Shown: piece by piece, positions 1 to 7,998 of the stretch
Layout: every line of letters starts with the position of its first letter
Numbering within the stretch: position 1 is the first letter of the stretch
Assembly: GCA_001724275.1 (NCBI GenBank)
Contig: MEDZ01000035.1
Coordinates: 1 to 36,369 of the forward strand
Direction: 5' to 3'
Origin: Gemmatimonadetes bacterium SCN 70-22
Lineage (GTDB): Bacteria > Gemmatimonadota > Gemmatimonadetes > Gemmatimonadales > Gemmatimonadaceae
Length of the DNA stretch: 36,369 bases
Position numbers and translations under genes: made by a program
The notes under the pieces: generated by a model
Database searches by the model: none
The model's input: only the letters and a program-made list of their open reading frames with translations
Told to the model about the DNA's origin: nothing

Positions 1-92
1 GACCCTGGACTACGTCAGTCCCGTGACGTATGAAGAACGACTCCAGAACGCCGCGTAAGAACTCTTAAACCCGTGTCCATTAAACCGGGTCA
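1..92 (+). mobile_element. Right end of an IS3-family insertion sequence (partial)
   Basis: The window opens inside an IS3-family element. Seen: the last codons of a transposase (2-58) followed by a terminal sequence that, read inward from base 92, begins TGACCCGGTTTAATGGACAC, the TG..CA-type end expected for IS3 elements. The rest of the element lies outside the window. The terminal TGA also serves as the stop codon of the minus-strand gene ending at 90, so the element appears to have inserted into that gene. Confidence 0.7.
2..58 (+). CDS. IS3-family transposase OrfB, C-terminal 18 residues (partial)
   Basis: The plus strand encodes TLDYVSPVTYEERLQNAA followed by TAA. The pattern 'SP..YE.R' close to the C-terminus is characteristic of the end of IS3-family OrfB integrases, in the region after the catalytic DDE core. 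The 5' part is outside the window, so catalytic residues cannot be checked. This element differs from the IS3-family copy at 20.3-21.5 kb, whose C-terminus and ends are different. Confidence 0.7.
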   Translation, partial: TLDYVSPVTYEERLQNAA

Positions 93-755
93 AGCCCAAC
101 CCACGCCTCTGTCCCGCCAGTCCCTGTCCTGCTCACGTTCCGCAACACGTCGGCGAGCAGCGGCATGGACCCGCCCCAGCACAAGTTTGCACGCGATCTG
201 AAAGAGAAGGAGCACCCCCACGCTTCGAGCACCATACAGGAACATCTGCCTCCATGGTATCCGCCACGCATCCGGAGTACTCAGCGACGCGAAGCGTAAG
301 AGCGCGTAAGCATTGAACCAGAAGAAGACGCCGGTATAGAAGGCACGCGACACAGGAGACCACCGAGCGGCCTCGTCATCAGTCACTGCACCAATGCCTA
401 ATTGTGTCTCATACGGGTAGCCGTACCCCTTGAAGACGAGAGTCCGCTCGATCAGTGTCGACGATATCGATGCGATCACGTGGCCTGCCACATAAACCGT
501 AAGACCGAGCGCCAGTGCGGTTACTGCACTCTGCAGCCACGTTGGGTTCGAGGCTCCACTCAGGAGCATTCCAGATAGAGTGTGAATCGGAACATGCAGC
601 GTACGACCAGCGAGCGCGCCGCCCGGCCCCGCCAAGTGGAGCGCCCACGTCTCGAACACGTAGATGCATAGTAGAAGCAGTCCCCCGGGAGCGATGTAGC
701 CCAGTAGGTCATAAAAGGTCATCGACCACGGCAACTTCTCCACACGTTCGGCCAT
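90..755 (-). CDS. Hypothetical membrane protein, probably 3'-truncated by an IS
   Basis: A 221-residue protein of no family I recognise. It has about four hydrophobic segments: near residues 18-40 (LLGYIAPGGLLLLCIYVF), 75-95, a weaker one around 140-155, and 175-192 (GVLLLFQIACKLVLG), then a very basic, charged tail rich in Arg. It is therefore likely an integral inner-membrane protein. The start MAERVEK is preceded by a GGGAGG-rich stretch that can act as a ribosome binding site. The stop TGA (90-92) coincides with the terminus of the neighbouring IS3-family element, so the natural C-terminus was probably longer. Function unknown. Confidence 0.6.
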   Translation of the reverse strand: MAERVEKLPWSMTFYDLLGYIAPGGLLLLCIYVFETWALHLAGPGGALAGRTLHVPIHTLSGMLLSGASNPTWLQSAVTALALGLTVYVAGHVIASISSTLIERTLVFKGYGYPYETQLGIGAVTDDEAARWSPVSRAFYTGVFFWFNAYALLRFASLSTPDAWRIPWRQMFLYGARSVGVLLLFQIACKLVLGRVHAAARRRVAEREQDRDWRDRGVGWA

Positions 756-1003
756 CTCCCCTCCTCCCGCGTTGTGCCCACTCCTTCATGGCGCCCTAAC
801 TCATCGCTGCATTGCGGCGTCGTCCACCATCACGAGTCCCCTGGCGGGGCGCCCGGGTCCGCTCACCTATCGTGTAGACTGCATGGCGTAGCCTTTCTGG
901 AGGGGGACGTCCCTTGCTCCTGGAGCCAGTCGGACTCACACTTTGATGGCGGCTGGCGAAGAAGAAGAGGCGCGCCGATATGCCTCGCAACGGTTGCCTT
1001 TCG

Positions 1004-1285
1004 CTACGCACCGTGCCGCCTTCGATGTCCGCCCCGCCCCTTCTCCGCTACTGTCTCCGCTGTGGTAATGCGAATCCACCTCCGACGATCGAAGCTCGTC
1101 GGATAGGCATCCGGTTCCTGTCCGCACTCTCGAACAGTACGGCGCACTTCCTCGAGAAAGGCCGCCTCCGACGTTCGGATCGGGATCTCTACGTCGATGG
1201 CACCGCTGACTCGCGACTCCACCACCCAGCCGCGCGCCATGAGGTGCTTGCGGAGACCGCGTCGCTCACGTCGTTCGTCGCTCAT
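1004..1285 (-). CDS. Small hypothetical protein coupled to a lipoprotein gene
   Basis: A 93-residue charged protein with no recognised domain. Its ATG overlaps the TGA of the upstream lipoprotein gene (ATGA at 1282-1285), the usual signature of translational coupling and the main reason to believe it is real. The middle part (GAIDVEIPIRTSEAAFLEEVRRTVRECG) looks like a strand followed by an amphipathic helix, while the C-terminus is Arg/Gly rich. No signal peptide or membrane segment is visible. Function unknown; moderate doubt that the annotated C-terminus is biologically meaningful. Confidence 0.45.
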   Translation of the reverse strand: MSDERRERRGLRKHLMARGWVVESRVSGAIDVEIPIRTSEAAFLEEVRRTVRECGQEPDAYPTSFDRRRWIRITTAETVAEKGRGGHRRRHGA

Positions 1286-1800
1286 CGGCGCTCCGCGGCC
1301 TCCTTCACGGCCTTCTCGAAGCGCGACTCGAAGTCGCCGGTGCTAGAGCACTCGAGGCGCGTGAAGTGGTAGGGTGCGGCCCAATACCCGCCGAAGAAGG
1401 CCGCGGTCACGCGCACCGTGCTGCTCGTGGGGCCGGCGGATCGCACCAGCACGTTGTAGCGCGCAGACTCGGGCGGATATACCAGGTCTCTCGCCATATT
1501 GCTGCCGCGCAGACGGCCACAGTCGGCAAGAGCGCGGGCCAGCGTTGAGTCCGCGGGGAGGACGGTGCGAATGACGCTGCTCGAGGCCGCGACGAATCCC
1601 GACGCGCGGTCGAGCGTCTCGATTGGTATGACCTCGCGCGCGAACAGGTCAATGACAGCATCCCATGTGCGCTCGAACGGTGCCGCCACGGGTTCCGCGT
1701 TTCGCGCAATCGGGTCCTTCGGCGGGATGTACCGCAGCGGCGGTGCGCACGCGCCGGCGAACAATACAGCTCCCGTCAGTAGGAACTGCGGGCTTCGCAT
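1282..1800 (-). CDS. Predicted lipoprotein of unknown function
   Basis: A 172-residue protein with a clear lipoprotein signal: basic start MRSPQ, hydrophobic core and lipobox FAGAC, giving Cys18 as the lipidated residue. After the signal, residues 40-65 (FERTWDAVIDLFAREVIPIETLDR) followed by 'ASGFVAASS' resemble the repeated helix-grip unit seen in several outer-membrane-associated lipoproteins (BamC-like fold); this resemblance is inference. A GGAGGTGGAG stretch lies directly upstream of the ATG. Four-base overlap with the following gene suggests a two-gene operon. Function unknown. Confidence 0.7.
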   Translation of the reverse strand: MRSPQFLLTGAVLFAGACAPPLRYIPPKDPIARNAEPVAAPFERTWDAVIDLFAREVIPIETLDRASGFVAASSSVIRTVLPADSTLARALADCGRLRGSNMARDLVYPPESARYNVLVRSAGPTSSTVRVTAAFFGGYWAAPYHFTRLECSSTGDFESRFEKAVKEAAERR

Positions 1801-2116
1801 AACTCCACCTCCCCCCTCCCCTGCCCCGAGCCCATCCCGGCGCGACGCCTACCTTACGACGAGGCTCTGACAGCGTCAAGCAAGGTCCCGGCACGCTCTC
1901 AGATTCGGTGCCCATCGACTCGGCCGTTCCCGTCTGAAATACGGTGAATCGACGATGATGAGCCGCCAGGGCGAATGGCGTCCCGGTGTCTCTCGTCGTC
2001 AAAACGGGGGTCTGGCTGGCTCGGATATCCGGGGGCCCCGCCATCCCGTGCTGGTTCACCTCCCTGACGGACTCCGGCTTGGGGAGGAGTTCACCGCTGC
2101 TCGCCAGTAGCGCCCC
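1801..2116. other. Intergenic stretch without a supported gene
   Basis: About 316 bases between the lipoprotein gene and the 143-aa hypothetical gene. It presumably holds the lipoprotein promoter (minus strand), but I see no convincing -35/-10 pair, repeat or hairpin. A 136-codon open frame on the minus strand crosses it, but its composition is irregular and it overlaps the lipoprotein gene, so I do not call it. Confidence 0.5.
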
Positions 2117-2548
2117 TCACACCAGGAGTCTCTCTAGGAGGTCCGTGACGCGCTGACGCGTCGTCAGATTCTTGAGAGCCGAGAATCGCACTCGCAGAGT
2201 GCCATCGTCCGTCAGCGCTTCGGTACTGATGGAGCCAAAGAGTGCCCGCGCCTCATCCTGCAGCGCAGGGTTGAGATACTTGGCCGTTCGCGGCGTGATC
2301 TCGAATTTTGCACCGTCGACCATACGAGGATACGCTGACCAGAAGACCGATCCGTCCACCACGCGTGCAAAGCTCACGACGTGCTGTTCGTAGCCGCTGT
2401 CGTGATGTACGAGACTCGTCGCGTGCACCGCGCTCCAGTCGATGAAGTGGTCGAGTACCTCAGCAAATCGCTGCTGCTCGCTGGCGTGGGGGACATAGCG
2501 ACCTACCTGCATGAGAAAGCGCGCTCGATACTCAGCCAAACACGGCAT
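2117..2548 (-). CDS. Hypothetical protein, mixed alpha/beta, unknown function
   Basis: A 143-residue protein with even, protein-like composition and no signal peptide or membrane segment. I recognise no family. Residues 20-45 (ASEQQRFAEVLDHFIDWSAVH) look like a helix, residues 50-80 contain alternating hydrophobic strands (HVVSFARVVDGSVFWSAYPR), and the C-terminal 25 residues (LKNLTTRQRVTDLLERLL) form another helix. The central 'SAYPRMVDGAKFEI' could be part of a larger enzyme domain, so this may be the C-terminal remnant of a longer gene. Isolated from its neighbours by more than 300 bases on both sides. Confidence 0.5.
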   Translation of the reverse strand: MPCLAEYRARFLMQVGRYVPHASEQQRFAEVLDHFIDWSAVHATSLVHHDSGYEQHVVSFARVVDGSVFWSAYPRMVDGAKFEITPRTAKYLNPALQDEARALFGSISTEALTDDGTLRVRFSALKNLTTRQRVTDLLERLLV

Positions 2549-3087
2549 TGAGTGTTGGGATTCGGGTTACGATGGGCGGCATAGCGCGAGGTGGAGCTGC
2601 GGTCGAATGCCGTGAGGCGAGCCAAGCGAGCGCACCACTGATCGGCCGGCTGGACCAACGGCGCCAATATAGCACCGTCGCGGCAACCGGCTTCGCGCTC
2701 AAGAAGTGGCACCGTGCCACTTCTTGTACCTATTGCCGCTGCCACTGGGGCAAGCGTCGCTGCGCCTGAACCGCCTCGAACCTTCCGGAACTTCGGTTAG
2801 TTAAGCCAAACGAGGGTCGGGAGAGACGCGTGAGACTCATTGCACACGTCTAGGAACCCCGATCGGTACGACACACTTCCGCGATTCTTACAGGAGCCGC
2901 CTGAAATCCCCTGGTGGCGAGATCTCGATTTCGCGGACCTCGATCGCGTTGACTCGGCCGGGGCATCCGGATCGCCCGATTCGGCCGGCGGCTTCGACAG
3001 GCGGCGATCGTGTCACTCGACGAGACGCCCCGATCATCGCCGTACCCTCCCGTCTTAGGACCTGGGCACCGCTCGGCGCTGCCTCAG
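2549..3087. other. Long intergenic region upstream of hypothetical gene and downstream of hsdM
   Basis: About 540 bases with no gene I can support. Its one striking element is the perfect 13-bp inverted repeat at 2700-2726. A short plus-strand open frame (2840-3058) encodes an acidic segment (PWWRDLDFADLDRVD) that looks partly protein-like but degenerates into Arg-rich sequence; it may be a decayed remnant. Confidence 0.5.
2700..2726. repeat. Perfect 27-bp palindrome (13-bp arms, 1-nt centre)
   Basis: Arm CAAGAAGTGGCAC (2700-2712), one central C (2713), then its exact reverse complement GTGCCACTTCTTG (2714-2726). Such a near-gapless dyad is more typical of a protein-binding operator or a cruciform/recombination site than of a transcription terminator, which needs a loop. 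It lies about 150 bp upstream of the hypothetical gene at 2117-2548 (minus strand). Confidence 0.85.
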
Positions 3088-4590
3088 TCACCCGCCCGTC
3101 CCCCTCAACGCCCCCTCCAACCCCTCAAACGCCTCCAACGCCGCCCTCAAATCCTCCACGATCTCCCCCGCAATCACATGCGGCGCCGGGAGATTCGCCG
3201 ACGCCTCCAGCGCCTCGTCCTTCAGCCAAAAGACATCCAGCGACGCCTTGTCCCTGGCGAGCAGCTCCTCCACGTCATACGCTCGCCACCGCCCGCTGGG
3301 GTTCTTCTTCTCGCTCCACGTCGCCTTCCGCTCGTGGCGGTTGGCGGGGTGATAGCAGGCGACGAACTCGTCCAGGTCCTTCCGCGCCAGCGGGTTGGTC
3401 TTGAGGGTGAAGTGCTGGTTGGTGCGGAGGTCGTAGATCCAGAGCTTCTTCGTCGCCGCCTTGTCGCTGGCGGCGCGACGGTCGAAGAAGATCACGTTGG
3501 CCTTGACCCCCTGAGCGTAGAAGATCCCGGTGGGAAGGCGCAGCAGAGTGTGGACGTCGCACTCGTGCAGCAGCTTGCGCCTGACGGTCTCCCCCGCCCC
3601 GCCCTCGAAGAGGACGTTGTCGGGGACGACGACGGCGGCGCGGCCGTTGATGCGGAGCAGCGTCTTCACGTGCTGCACGAACGCCAGTTGCTTGTTGCTG
3701 GTGGTGACCCAGAAGTCGTCGCGGACGATGGTCAGCTCCTCGCGCTCCTCGTCGCCCTCGGGCGTCACCATGCGCACGCTCGACTTGCGGCCGAAGGGCG
3801 GATTGGTGAGGACCATGTCGAAGCGGTCGCCGGGATCGGCGCGCAGGGCGTCGTCGACTTCCACGGCGGGATCGACCTGCTCTCCGGCGGTAGGACCGAT
3901 GCCATGCAGCAGGAGGTTCATCCCGCACAGGCGGGCGACGCCGTCCACCAGCTCCACGCCGCGCAGCGCCTCCAGCTTGAGGTGGCGCTTGGCCTTCTTG
4001 TCGAGAGTGTGGTTGTGGCGGACGATGTAGTCGTGCGCCGCCAACAGAAAGCCGCCGGTGCCGCAGGCCGGGTCGCAGATGGTCTCCCCCGGTTTAGGGT
4101 CCATGCAGTCAACGATGGCCTGGATGAGGGGGCGCGGGGTGAAGTACTGGCCGGCGCCGCCCTTGGTGTCCTGGGCGTTCTTCTCCAGCAGGCCCTCGTA
4201 CGCATCGCCCTTCACGTCGGCATCGAGCGAGAGCCACTGCTCGCGGTCGATGAGGTCGGCGATGAGGCGGCGGAGCTTGGCGGGGTCCTGGATCTTGTTC
4301 TGCGCCTTGCGGAAGATGAGCCCCAGCATCCCCTGCTCCTTCCCCAGCCGCTCCAGCGTACGCCGGTACTGCCCCTCCAGCGCGTCGCCGTCCTTGGAGA
4401 GGAGCGCGGGCCAGTCGAGCCCCTTGGGGATGATCGACGGCTGGCTCCACGGCGCCTGGGTGCGCTCGTGGGCCATCTTGAGGAAGAGCAGATATGTGAG
4501 CTGCTCGACGTAGTCCCCGTAGGAGAGGCCGTCGTCGCGCAGGACGTTGCAGTAGTTCCAGAGCTTCTGGACGATTTGCTGAGGGTTCAT
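3088..4590 (-). CDS. hsdM: Type I restriction-modification DNA methyltransferase subunit
   Basis: A 500-residue N6-adenine DNA methyltransferase, the modification subunit that forms the M2S core of a type I system. Seen: N-terminal helical HsdM_N-type region (residues 5-135), 'GQYFTPRPLI' (147-156) that precedes the AdoMet fold, motif I DPACGTGG (173-180) binding S-adenosylmethionine, and catalytic motif IV NPPF (263-266). Length matches the family. ATG overlaps the stop of the PIN gene by four bases (ATGA), so it is translated from the same message. It is unusual in being the last gene of the operon, separated from hsdR and hsdS by three other genes. Specificity is set by HsdS and cannot be read from the sequence. 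Confidence 0.95.
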   Translation of the reverse strand: MNPQQIVQKLWNYCNVLRDDGLSYGDYVEQLTYLLFLKMAHERTQAPWSQPSIIPKGLDWPALLSKDGDALEGQYRRTLERLGKEQGMLGLIFRKAQNKIQDPAKLRRLIADLIDREQWLSLDADVKGDAYEGLLEKNAQDTKGGAGQYFTPRPLIQAIVDCMDPKPGETICDPACGTGGFLLAAHDYIVRHNHTLDKKAKRHLKLEALRGVELVDGVARLCGMNLLLHGIGPTAGEQVDPAVEVDDALRADPGDRFDMVLTNPPFGRKSSVRMVTPEGDEEREELTIVRDDFWVTTSNKQLAFVQHVKTLLRINGRAAVVVPDNVLFEGGAGETVRRKLLHECDVHTLLRLPTGIFYAQGVKANVIFFDRRAASDKAATKKLWIYDLRTNQHFTLKTNPLARKDLDEFVACYHPANRHERKATWSEKKNPSGRWRAYDVEELLARDKASLDVFWLKDEALEASANLPAPHVIAGEIVEDLRAALEAFEGLEGALRGTGG

Positions 4591-5177
4591 GCGAGGGGTG
4601 CGGATGCGGAGGGCAGTTCGCCGAGGAGTTCGTTGAGTCGCGCGACCGACTGCACGAGTCCACCGTCACGAAGCGCAGTGAGCACGCCGCCGACGCTTTG
4701 CGCCGGGTTGCGAAGGGCAGCCGCTTGCTCGCGGACGCAGTTGGCCACCAGGACGGGGGCCAGGTCGAGACAGTCCATCACGAAATCGTCCGGGTGCTTT
4801 GCCTCGACGTCGTACCGTCCGAGGGCCGACGACGGAAAGTCCTTCGTGTTGAAGGTGACGATCGCCTGCGCCCCTGATCGAATGGCGGCGGCCAGCACGT
4901 GGCGGTCGCCGGGGTCAGGCAGGGCGATCCCGTCAATCAGCGGCTCGAAGTCATGCACGTTGGCGGCGGGAAGTGCGGCCTGCATCAGCGCCCGAGTGCG
5001 GGCGAGATTCTCGGGGTCGAGGTCCGGACGCGCACGCCGAATGCTCGAAAAGCACTCGTCGAGGATGGACTCCGACCAGCGGGCCTGGACGATGCCGGTG
5101 CGCGCGATTCGCATGAGCAGGTCGCGCAGCGGCGCGGGATGGAGCACGCACGCATCGTAGACCACCGAGAAGGGCAC
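4587..5177 (-). CDS. PIN-domain ribonuclease, probable toxin of a TA pair
   Basis: A 196-residue PIN-domain protein. PIN domains are metal-dependent RNases and are the toxin in VapBC-type modules. Candidate acidic metal ligands are visible: Asp8 (VVYDACVL), Glu41 (ILDECF), Asp91 (PDPGDRHVLAAA) and the 'TFNTKDFP' turn (Asn110/Asp113). The C-terminal ~60 residues form a helical extension beyond the core. It starts with GTG one base after the stop of the upstream HTH gene and overlaps hsdM by four bases, so toxin, antitoxin and methylase are translationally linked. Toxicity and target are inferred from family and context. Confidence 0.85.
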   Translation of the reverse strand: MPFSVVYDACVLHPAPLRDLLMRIARTGIVQARWSESILDECFSSIRRARPDLDPENLARTRALMQAALPAANVHDFEPLIDGIALPDPGDRHVLAAAIRSGAQAIVTFNTKDFPSSALGRYDVEAKHPDDFVMDCLDLAPVLVANCVREQAAALRNPAQSVGGVLTALRDGGLVQSVARLNELLGELPSASAPLA

Positions 5178-5178
5178 G

Positions 5179-5628
5179 TCAGTATCCGAGCCCCAGCTCC
5201 TGGGCTTGCCGCGTCAGTTCATCCAGGGCCTCGCGAGACCGCTGATCCTGCGCGCGCTTGTACGCCGCCAGGTCAGCATACAGGACCCGCCGGTGCGTGC
5301 CGACCTTGCGGTGCGGCAGCTCGCCCTTCTCCAGGAGCGAGACGAGGAACGGCCGCGACACGTTCAGGAGATCCGCCGCCTGCTGGGTCGTCAGCTCCGC
5401 GTGGATGGGGACGATGGTCACGGCGTTGCCGTTGGCCATCTGCCCCAGAATCTCCAGGAACAGGTCGAAGGCGGCGCGAGGGACGACCACCGATGCACCG
5501 TTATCGCCGTCCGCGCGAAGGCGAACGTGCCGGCGCGCGCGGCGGGTGGCCAGCGGCGACAGCTCGCGCAGCGCTTCCTGCGCCTCGTGGGCGGTCTCGG
5601 GGGTCGGGAGTTCGAGGGTTGCGGTCAT
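5179..5628 (-). CDS. HTH (excisionase-type) DNA-binding protein, probable antitoxin
   Basis: A 149-residue protein with an excisionase/MerR-like helix-turn-helix at residues 79-125: 'LTTQQAADLLNVSRPFLVSLLEK', then 'GELPHRKVGTHRRVLYADLAAY' forming the wing. The N-terminal 75 residues include an AbrB/Phd-like strand region (SVVVPRAAFDLFLEIL). Proteins of this form commonly sit directly upstream of PIN-domain toxins, where they bind the toxin and repress their own promoter; that role is inferred here from gene order. An AGGTGA stretch precedes the ATG. The spacing of one base to the toxin gene fits a co-translated TA pair. Confidence 0.8.
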   Translation of the reverse strand: MTATLELPTPETAHEAQEALRELSPLATRRARRHVRLRADGDNGASVVVPRAAFDLFLEILGQMANGNAVTIVPIHAELTTQQAADLLNVSRPFLVSLLEKGELPHRKVGTHRRVLYADLAAYKRAQDQRSREALDELTRQAQELGLGY

Positions 5629-5743
5629 GGCTTCACCTTACCTGCTGGACGCTCTCACCGCAATATACGAAACAAACGAAACGAAAGTTCCTTCGGGCCG
5701 CCTACCGCCTTCCGACACGACAGGCGGGACCTGTCCCCAGCCC
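5629..5743 (-). promoter_or_regulatory. Probable promoter/operator of the HTH-PIN-hsdM genes
   Basis: This is the only gap of any size inside the restriction operon (115 bp). On the minus strand it contains an AT-rich tract with repeated GTTTCG units and a TATATT hexamer (5662-5667) that could be a -10 box. The repeats could be the operator for autoregulation by the HTH protein. No clear -35 consensus; assignment is inference from position and composition. Confidence 0.4.
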
Positions 5744-6646
5744 TCACCCCTCCGGCGCCAGGAAATACACCGGCTGCAACGGCAACCGCCGTCGCTCCAC
5801 TTCGGCGAGCTTGGCGTAGTGTTCCGTCCAGAGCCTCACGAGCCGCTCCAGATCGACCAGCGTCACCCGACGTGTGGTCTGCGACCGGGCCTCATCGATG
5901 GCGTCGCGCGTGAAGCCCCCGGTGTTCACGAAGATCCCCACGTCGTCGGTCCCGAGGAGCGCCATGAAGGCACGGAGCCCGTCAACGGCGACCTTCTGCT
6001 GCTGGCGCTTGACCTGGACCTTGATGCGCGGGAGGGTGGTGCCGAGTGGGTCGTTGAAGGCCAGGATGTCGACGCCGCCGTCCTTGCCGGGCTGCGCGAT
6101 CCAGCCGACGTGATAGCCCATGGCGCCGAGCAGGGCGGCGACGAGGTTCTGGAAGTCGTACGGGGGCATGGCCGACAGGTAGCGTTCGATCTCGCTCCAC
6201 GCCTGCTCCTCGGCCTGCTCGAGGGTGATGCCAGCCGTGGCTTGCTCCTCGTCCTCCTCCAGCTCCTCCTCGGGATCGGCGCTCGGTTGCGCCTTCCTCC
6301 AGGCGCGGTACGCGGCGATCGCGGTGCGCAGGAACCGTTCGGAGTCCTGGTACTTGGCGAAGGCCGCCCGCCCCTCGTCGGTGATATGCCAGCGTCCGGC
6401 GTCCTTCACGAGCCATCCGGCCTTCACCAACGGGATGGACGTGAAGCGGACGACCTTCTCGTAGCGCTGGGCGCCGGAGGCGTATTCGCCGGACTCGTAC
6501 TCGGTGGGCGGGAGGCGACGGGCGAGTCGTTCGATGACCTCGGAGGCGCGGAGCCCCTCGCTCTCGTCGCGCAGGACGTCGAACAGTCCGCGCATGAGGG
6601 TGGCGCGGCGGTTGAAGCTGACCTGGGCAGTGGACTTGGGGCTCAT
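5744..6646 (-). CDS. Mrr-family restriction endonuclease embedded in the type I operon
   Basis: A 300-residue protein with an Mrr-type N-terminal winged-helix domain (residues 10-100, including 'KAGWLVKDAGRWHITDEG') and a C-terminal Mrr catalytic domain (152-275). The nuclease motif is seen as GGVDI (Asp193) followed by VQVK (Gln211, Lys213), the D...QxK variant usual in Mrr enzymes. An acidic linker (EEELEEDEEQ) joins the domains. Mrr proteins cut modified DNA (type IV restriction). Its ATG overlaps the hsdS stop by four bases, so it is part of the operon rather than a neighbour. Whether it acts independently or with the type I complex is unknown. Confidence 0.88.
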   Translation of the reverse strand: MSPKSTAQVSFNRRATLMRGLFDVLRDESEGLRASEVIERLARRLPPTEYESGEYASGAQRYEKVVRFTSIPLVKAGWLVKDAGRWHITDEGRAAFAKYQDSERFLRTAIAAYRAWRKAQPSADPEEELEEDEEQATAGITLEQAEEQAWSEIERYLSAMPPYDFQNLVAALLGAMGYHVGWIAQPGKDGGVDILAFNDPLGTTLPRIKVQVKRQQQKVAVDGLRAFMALLGTDDVGIFVNTGGFTRDAIDEARSQTTRRVTLVDLERLVRLWTEHYAKLAEVERRRLPLQPVYFLAPEG

Positions 6647-7998
6647 CGGCGTGGTGCCTTGCGAGAGGTCTTGGCCGTAGCGCGCGACTTGGGAGCACGT
6701 GGCGCGTCCGACTCGCGCTCGGCGCAGATGCGGTCGAGCAGGACGGAGGCGGGTTCGTCGTTAGGGTCCTGCGAGACGAGCTTGCCCTCGAAGGCGTGCT
6801 TGAGGATGGACTGGCGGAGGCGCGTAGCGCGGAGGAGTTGGATGTCGATCTCCTGCTCGCACCGATCGATCGCGATTAGCTGATCGTCGACAACAGCAGC
6901 GACGAGCTCTTGCTCCTCCACTGTTGGCGGAACGGGAACTGCGAGCTGCTCGATATCCTGCTGGTTGATCTTGTATATCCCGGCCGTCGTGCGAGCCTGC
7001 GATTCGATCTGGCGACGTACCGCTGAGGAATCCCACGCGATTCGGAGAAACGCCGCGGTCAGCACTCCCTGATTCGGACGAACCCGAATCAGCGTATCCG
7101 GGTACGCGACACCCCGTCTCACGTGCCCCACCATCCCTCCCCGGCCGACGAGCCTTCGCGATCCATTTCCCCTCGACACAAGGAAATCACCCTCTCGAAT
7201 GAGGAACGGCCGCGCGGCATCCGGGCTCCAAGCGCCAATCTTGAACTCGCCCTGATCGATCATCCCCGATCGGAGGCACGTAAGTCGGAGAACCGGAAAA
7301 CCCTTGTCTGCAGTCGGAACGGACCTCCCGTTGGAGAGCGGCTCCGCCAGCAGCTCACCGATTCTCCGAGTTGGAAATGCGGAGAGCGCCGCATCACGGA
7401 CAGACTGGCGAAGCCGTCGTGCATTCGCCCGCGCCCGCTCCAACCCCGCCACCGCCGCATCCAGCTCCGACAGGTTCTCCTCGAGCGCGGCGACGATGCG
7501 GCGCTGCTCGGCGAGTGGAGGCAGTGGCAAAGGGATCTCGGCGATCGTGCGAGAGGACAGGTGCTTGACAGTTATGGCCGATGTGTACTCGTTGATAGCA
7601 GAGAGGTAGCCGGGAAGCACGTACGCGAGGAACTTTCGCTGCAGTACCGCCTCATTCGGCGAGATCTTGCACACTCGTTGATTCAGAGCGGCAACGGGTC
7701 CGCGCCAAAGTGCCGCGCTGAAGTCGCCATCCATTCCGACGACAAGTTCTCCCGCCGAGACGAGGAACTGCGGATCAACTCCTCCGTCGAAGCACGCATC
7801 GGTCGACTCGGACCGGACGTCACGTATACGCAGGAGGGGAGTCCCCCGATCCTTCGTGAACTTCGCGGAGGGAAACGGGAAGCCGTTGAGTATCGTCGCG
7901 ACGCGCCCCAGTGCGACGCGGCGCCAGTGAGGGGCAGCCGAGAGCAGACCGTTGCGGTTCTCGCGCACTATCTCCTTGAGCGACGCTGTGAAGCTCAC
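6643..7998 (-). CDS. hsdS: Type I restriction-modification specificity subunit
   Basis: A 451-residue HsdS with the usual layout: target recognition domain 1 (about residues 20-170), a central helical conserved region ('LPPLAEQRRIVAALEENLSEL'), target recognition domain 2 (about 215-370) and a second conserved helix region ('VPPTVEEQELVAAVVDD'). The two TRDs each recognise half of a bipartite site. It begins with GTG overlapping the hsdR stop by four bases and overlaps mrr at its end. TRD sequence looks less GC-rich than neighbouring genes, as expected for segments exchanged by recombination. Recognition sequence cannot be predicted by eye. Confidence 0.93.
   Translation of the reverse strand: MSFTASLKEIVRENRNGLLSAAPHWRRVALGRVATILNGFPFPSAKFTKDRGTPLLRIRDVRSESTDACFDGGVDPQFLVSAGELVVGMDGDFSAALWRGPVAALNQRVCKISPNEAVLQRKFLAYVLPGYLSAINEYTSAITVKHLSSRTIAEIPLPLPPLAEQRRIVAALEENLSELDAAVAGLERARANARRLRQSVRDAALSAFPTRRIGELLAEPLSNGRSVPTADKGFPVLRLTCLRSGMIDQGEFKIGAWSPDAARPFLIREGDFLVSRGNGSRRLVGRGGMVGHVRRGVAYPDTLIRVRPNQGVLTAAFLRIAWDSSAVRRQIESQARTTAGIYKINQQDIEQLAVPVPPTVEEQELVAAVVDDQLIAIDRCEQEIDIQLLRATRLRQSILKHAFEGKLVSQDPNDEPASVLLDRICAERESDAPRAPKSRATAKTSRKAPRR

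Noticed and set aside
790-800. CCCTAAC/GTTAGGG word upstream of the 221-aa gene as an attC core
   Set aside because: It departs from the RYYYAAC/GTTRRRY consensus at one position and no partner core lies within 60-150 bases.
796-1011. 71-codon minus-strand frame after the 93-aa gene
   Set aside because: Arg/Ser-rich composition and no motif; it overlaps the end of the preceding gene with no sign of coupling.
2840-3058. 72-codon plus-strand frame
   Set aside because: First 35 residues look protein-like, the rest is Arg-rich noise; too weak to call, noted as a possible remnant.
3010-5160. 716-codon open frame on the plus strand
   Set aside because: It lies opposite hsdM and the PIN gene, both with clear domain motifs; the translation is a low-complexity Arg/Leu/Val/Asp mix typical of an antisense frame in GC-rich DNA.
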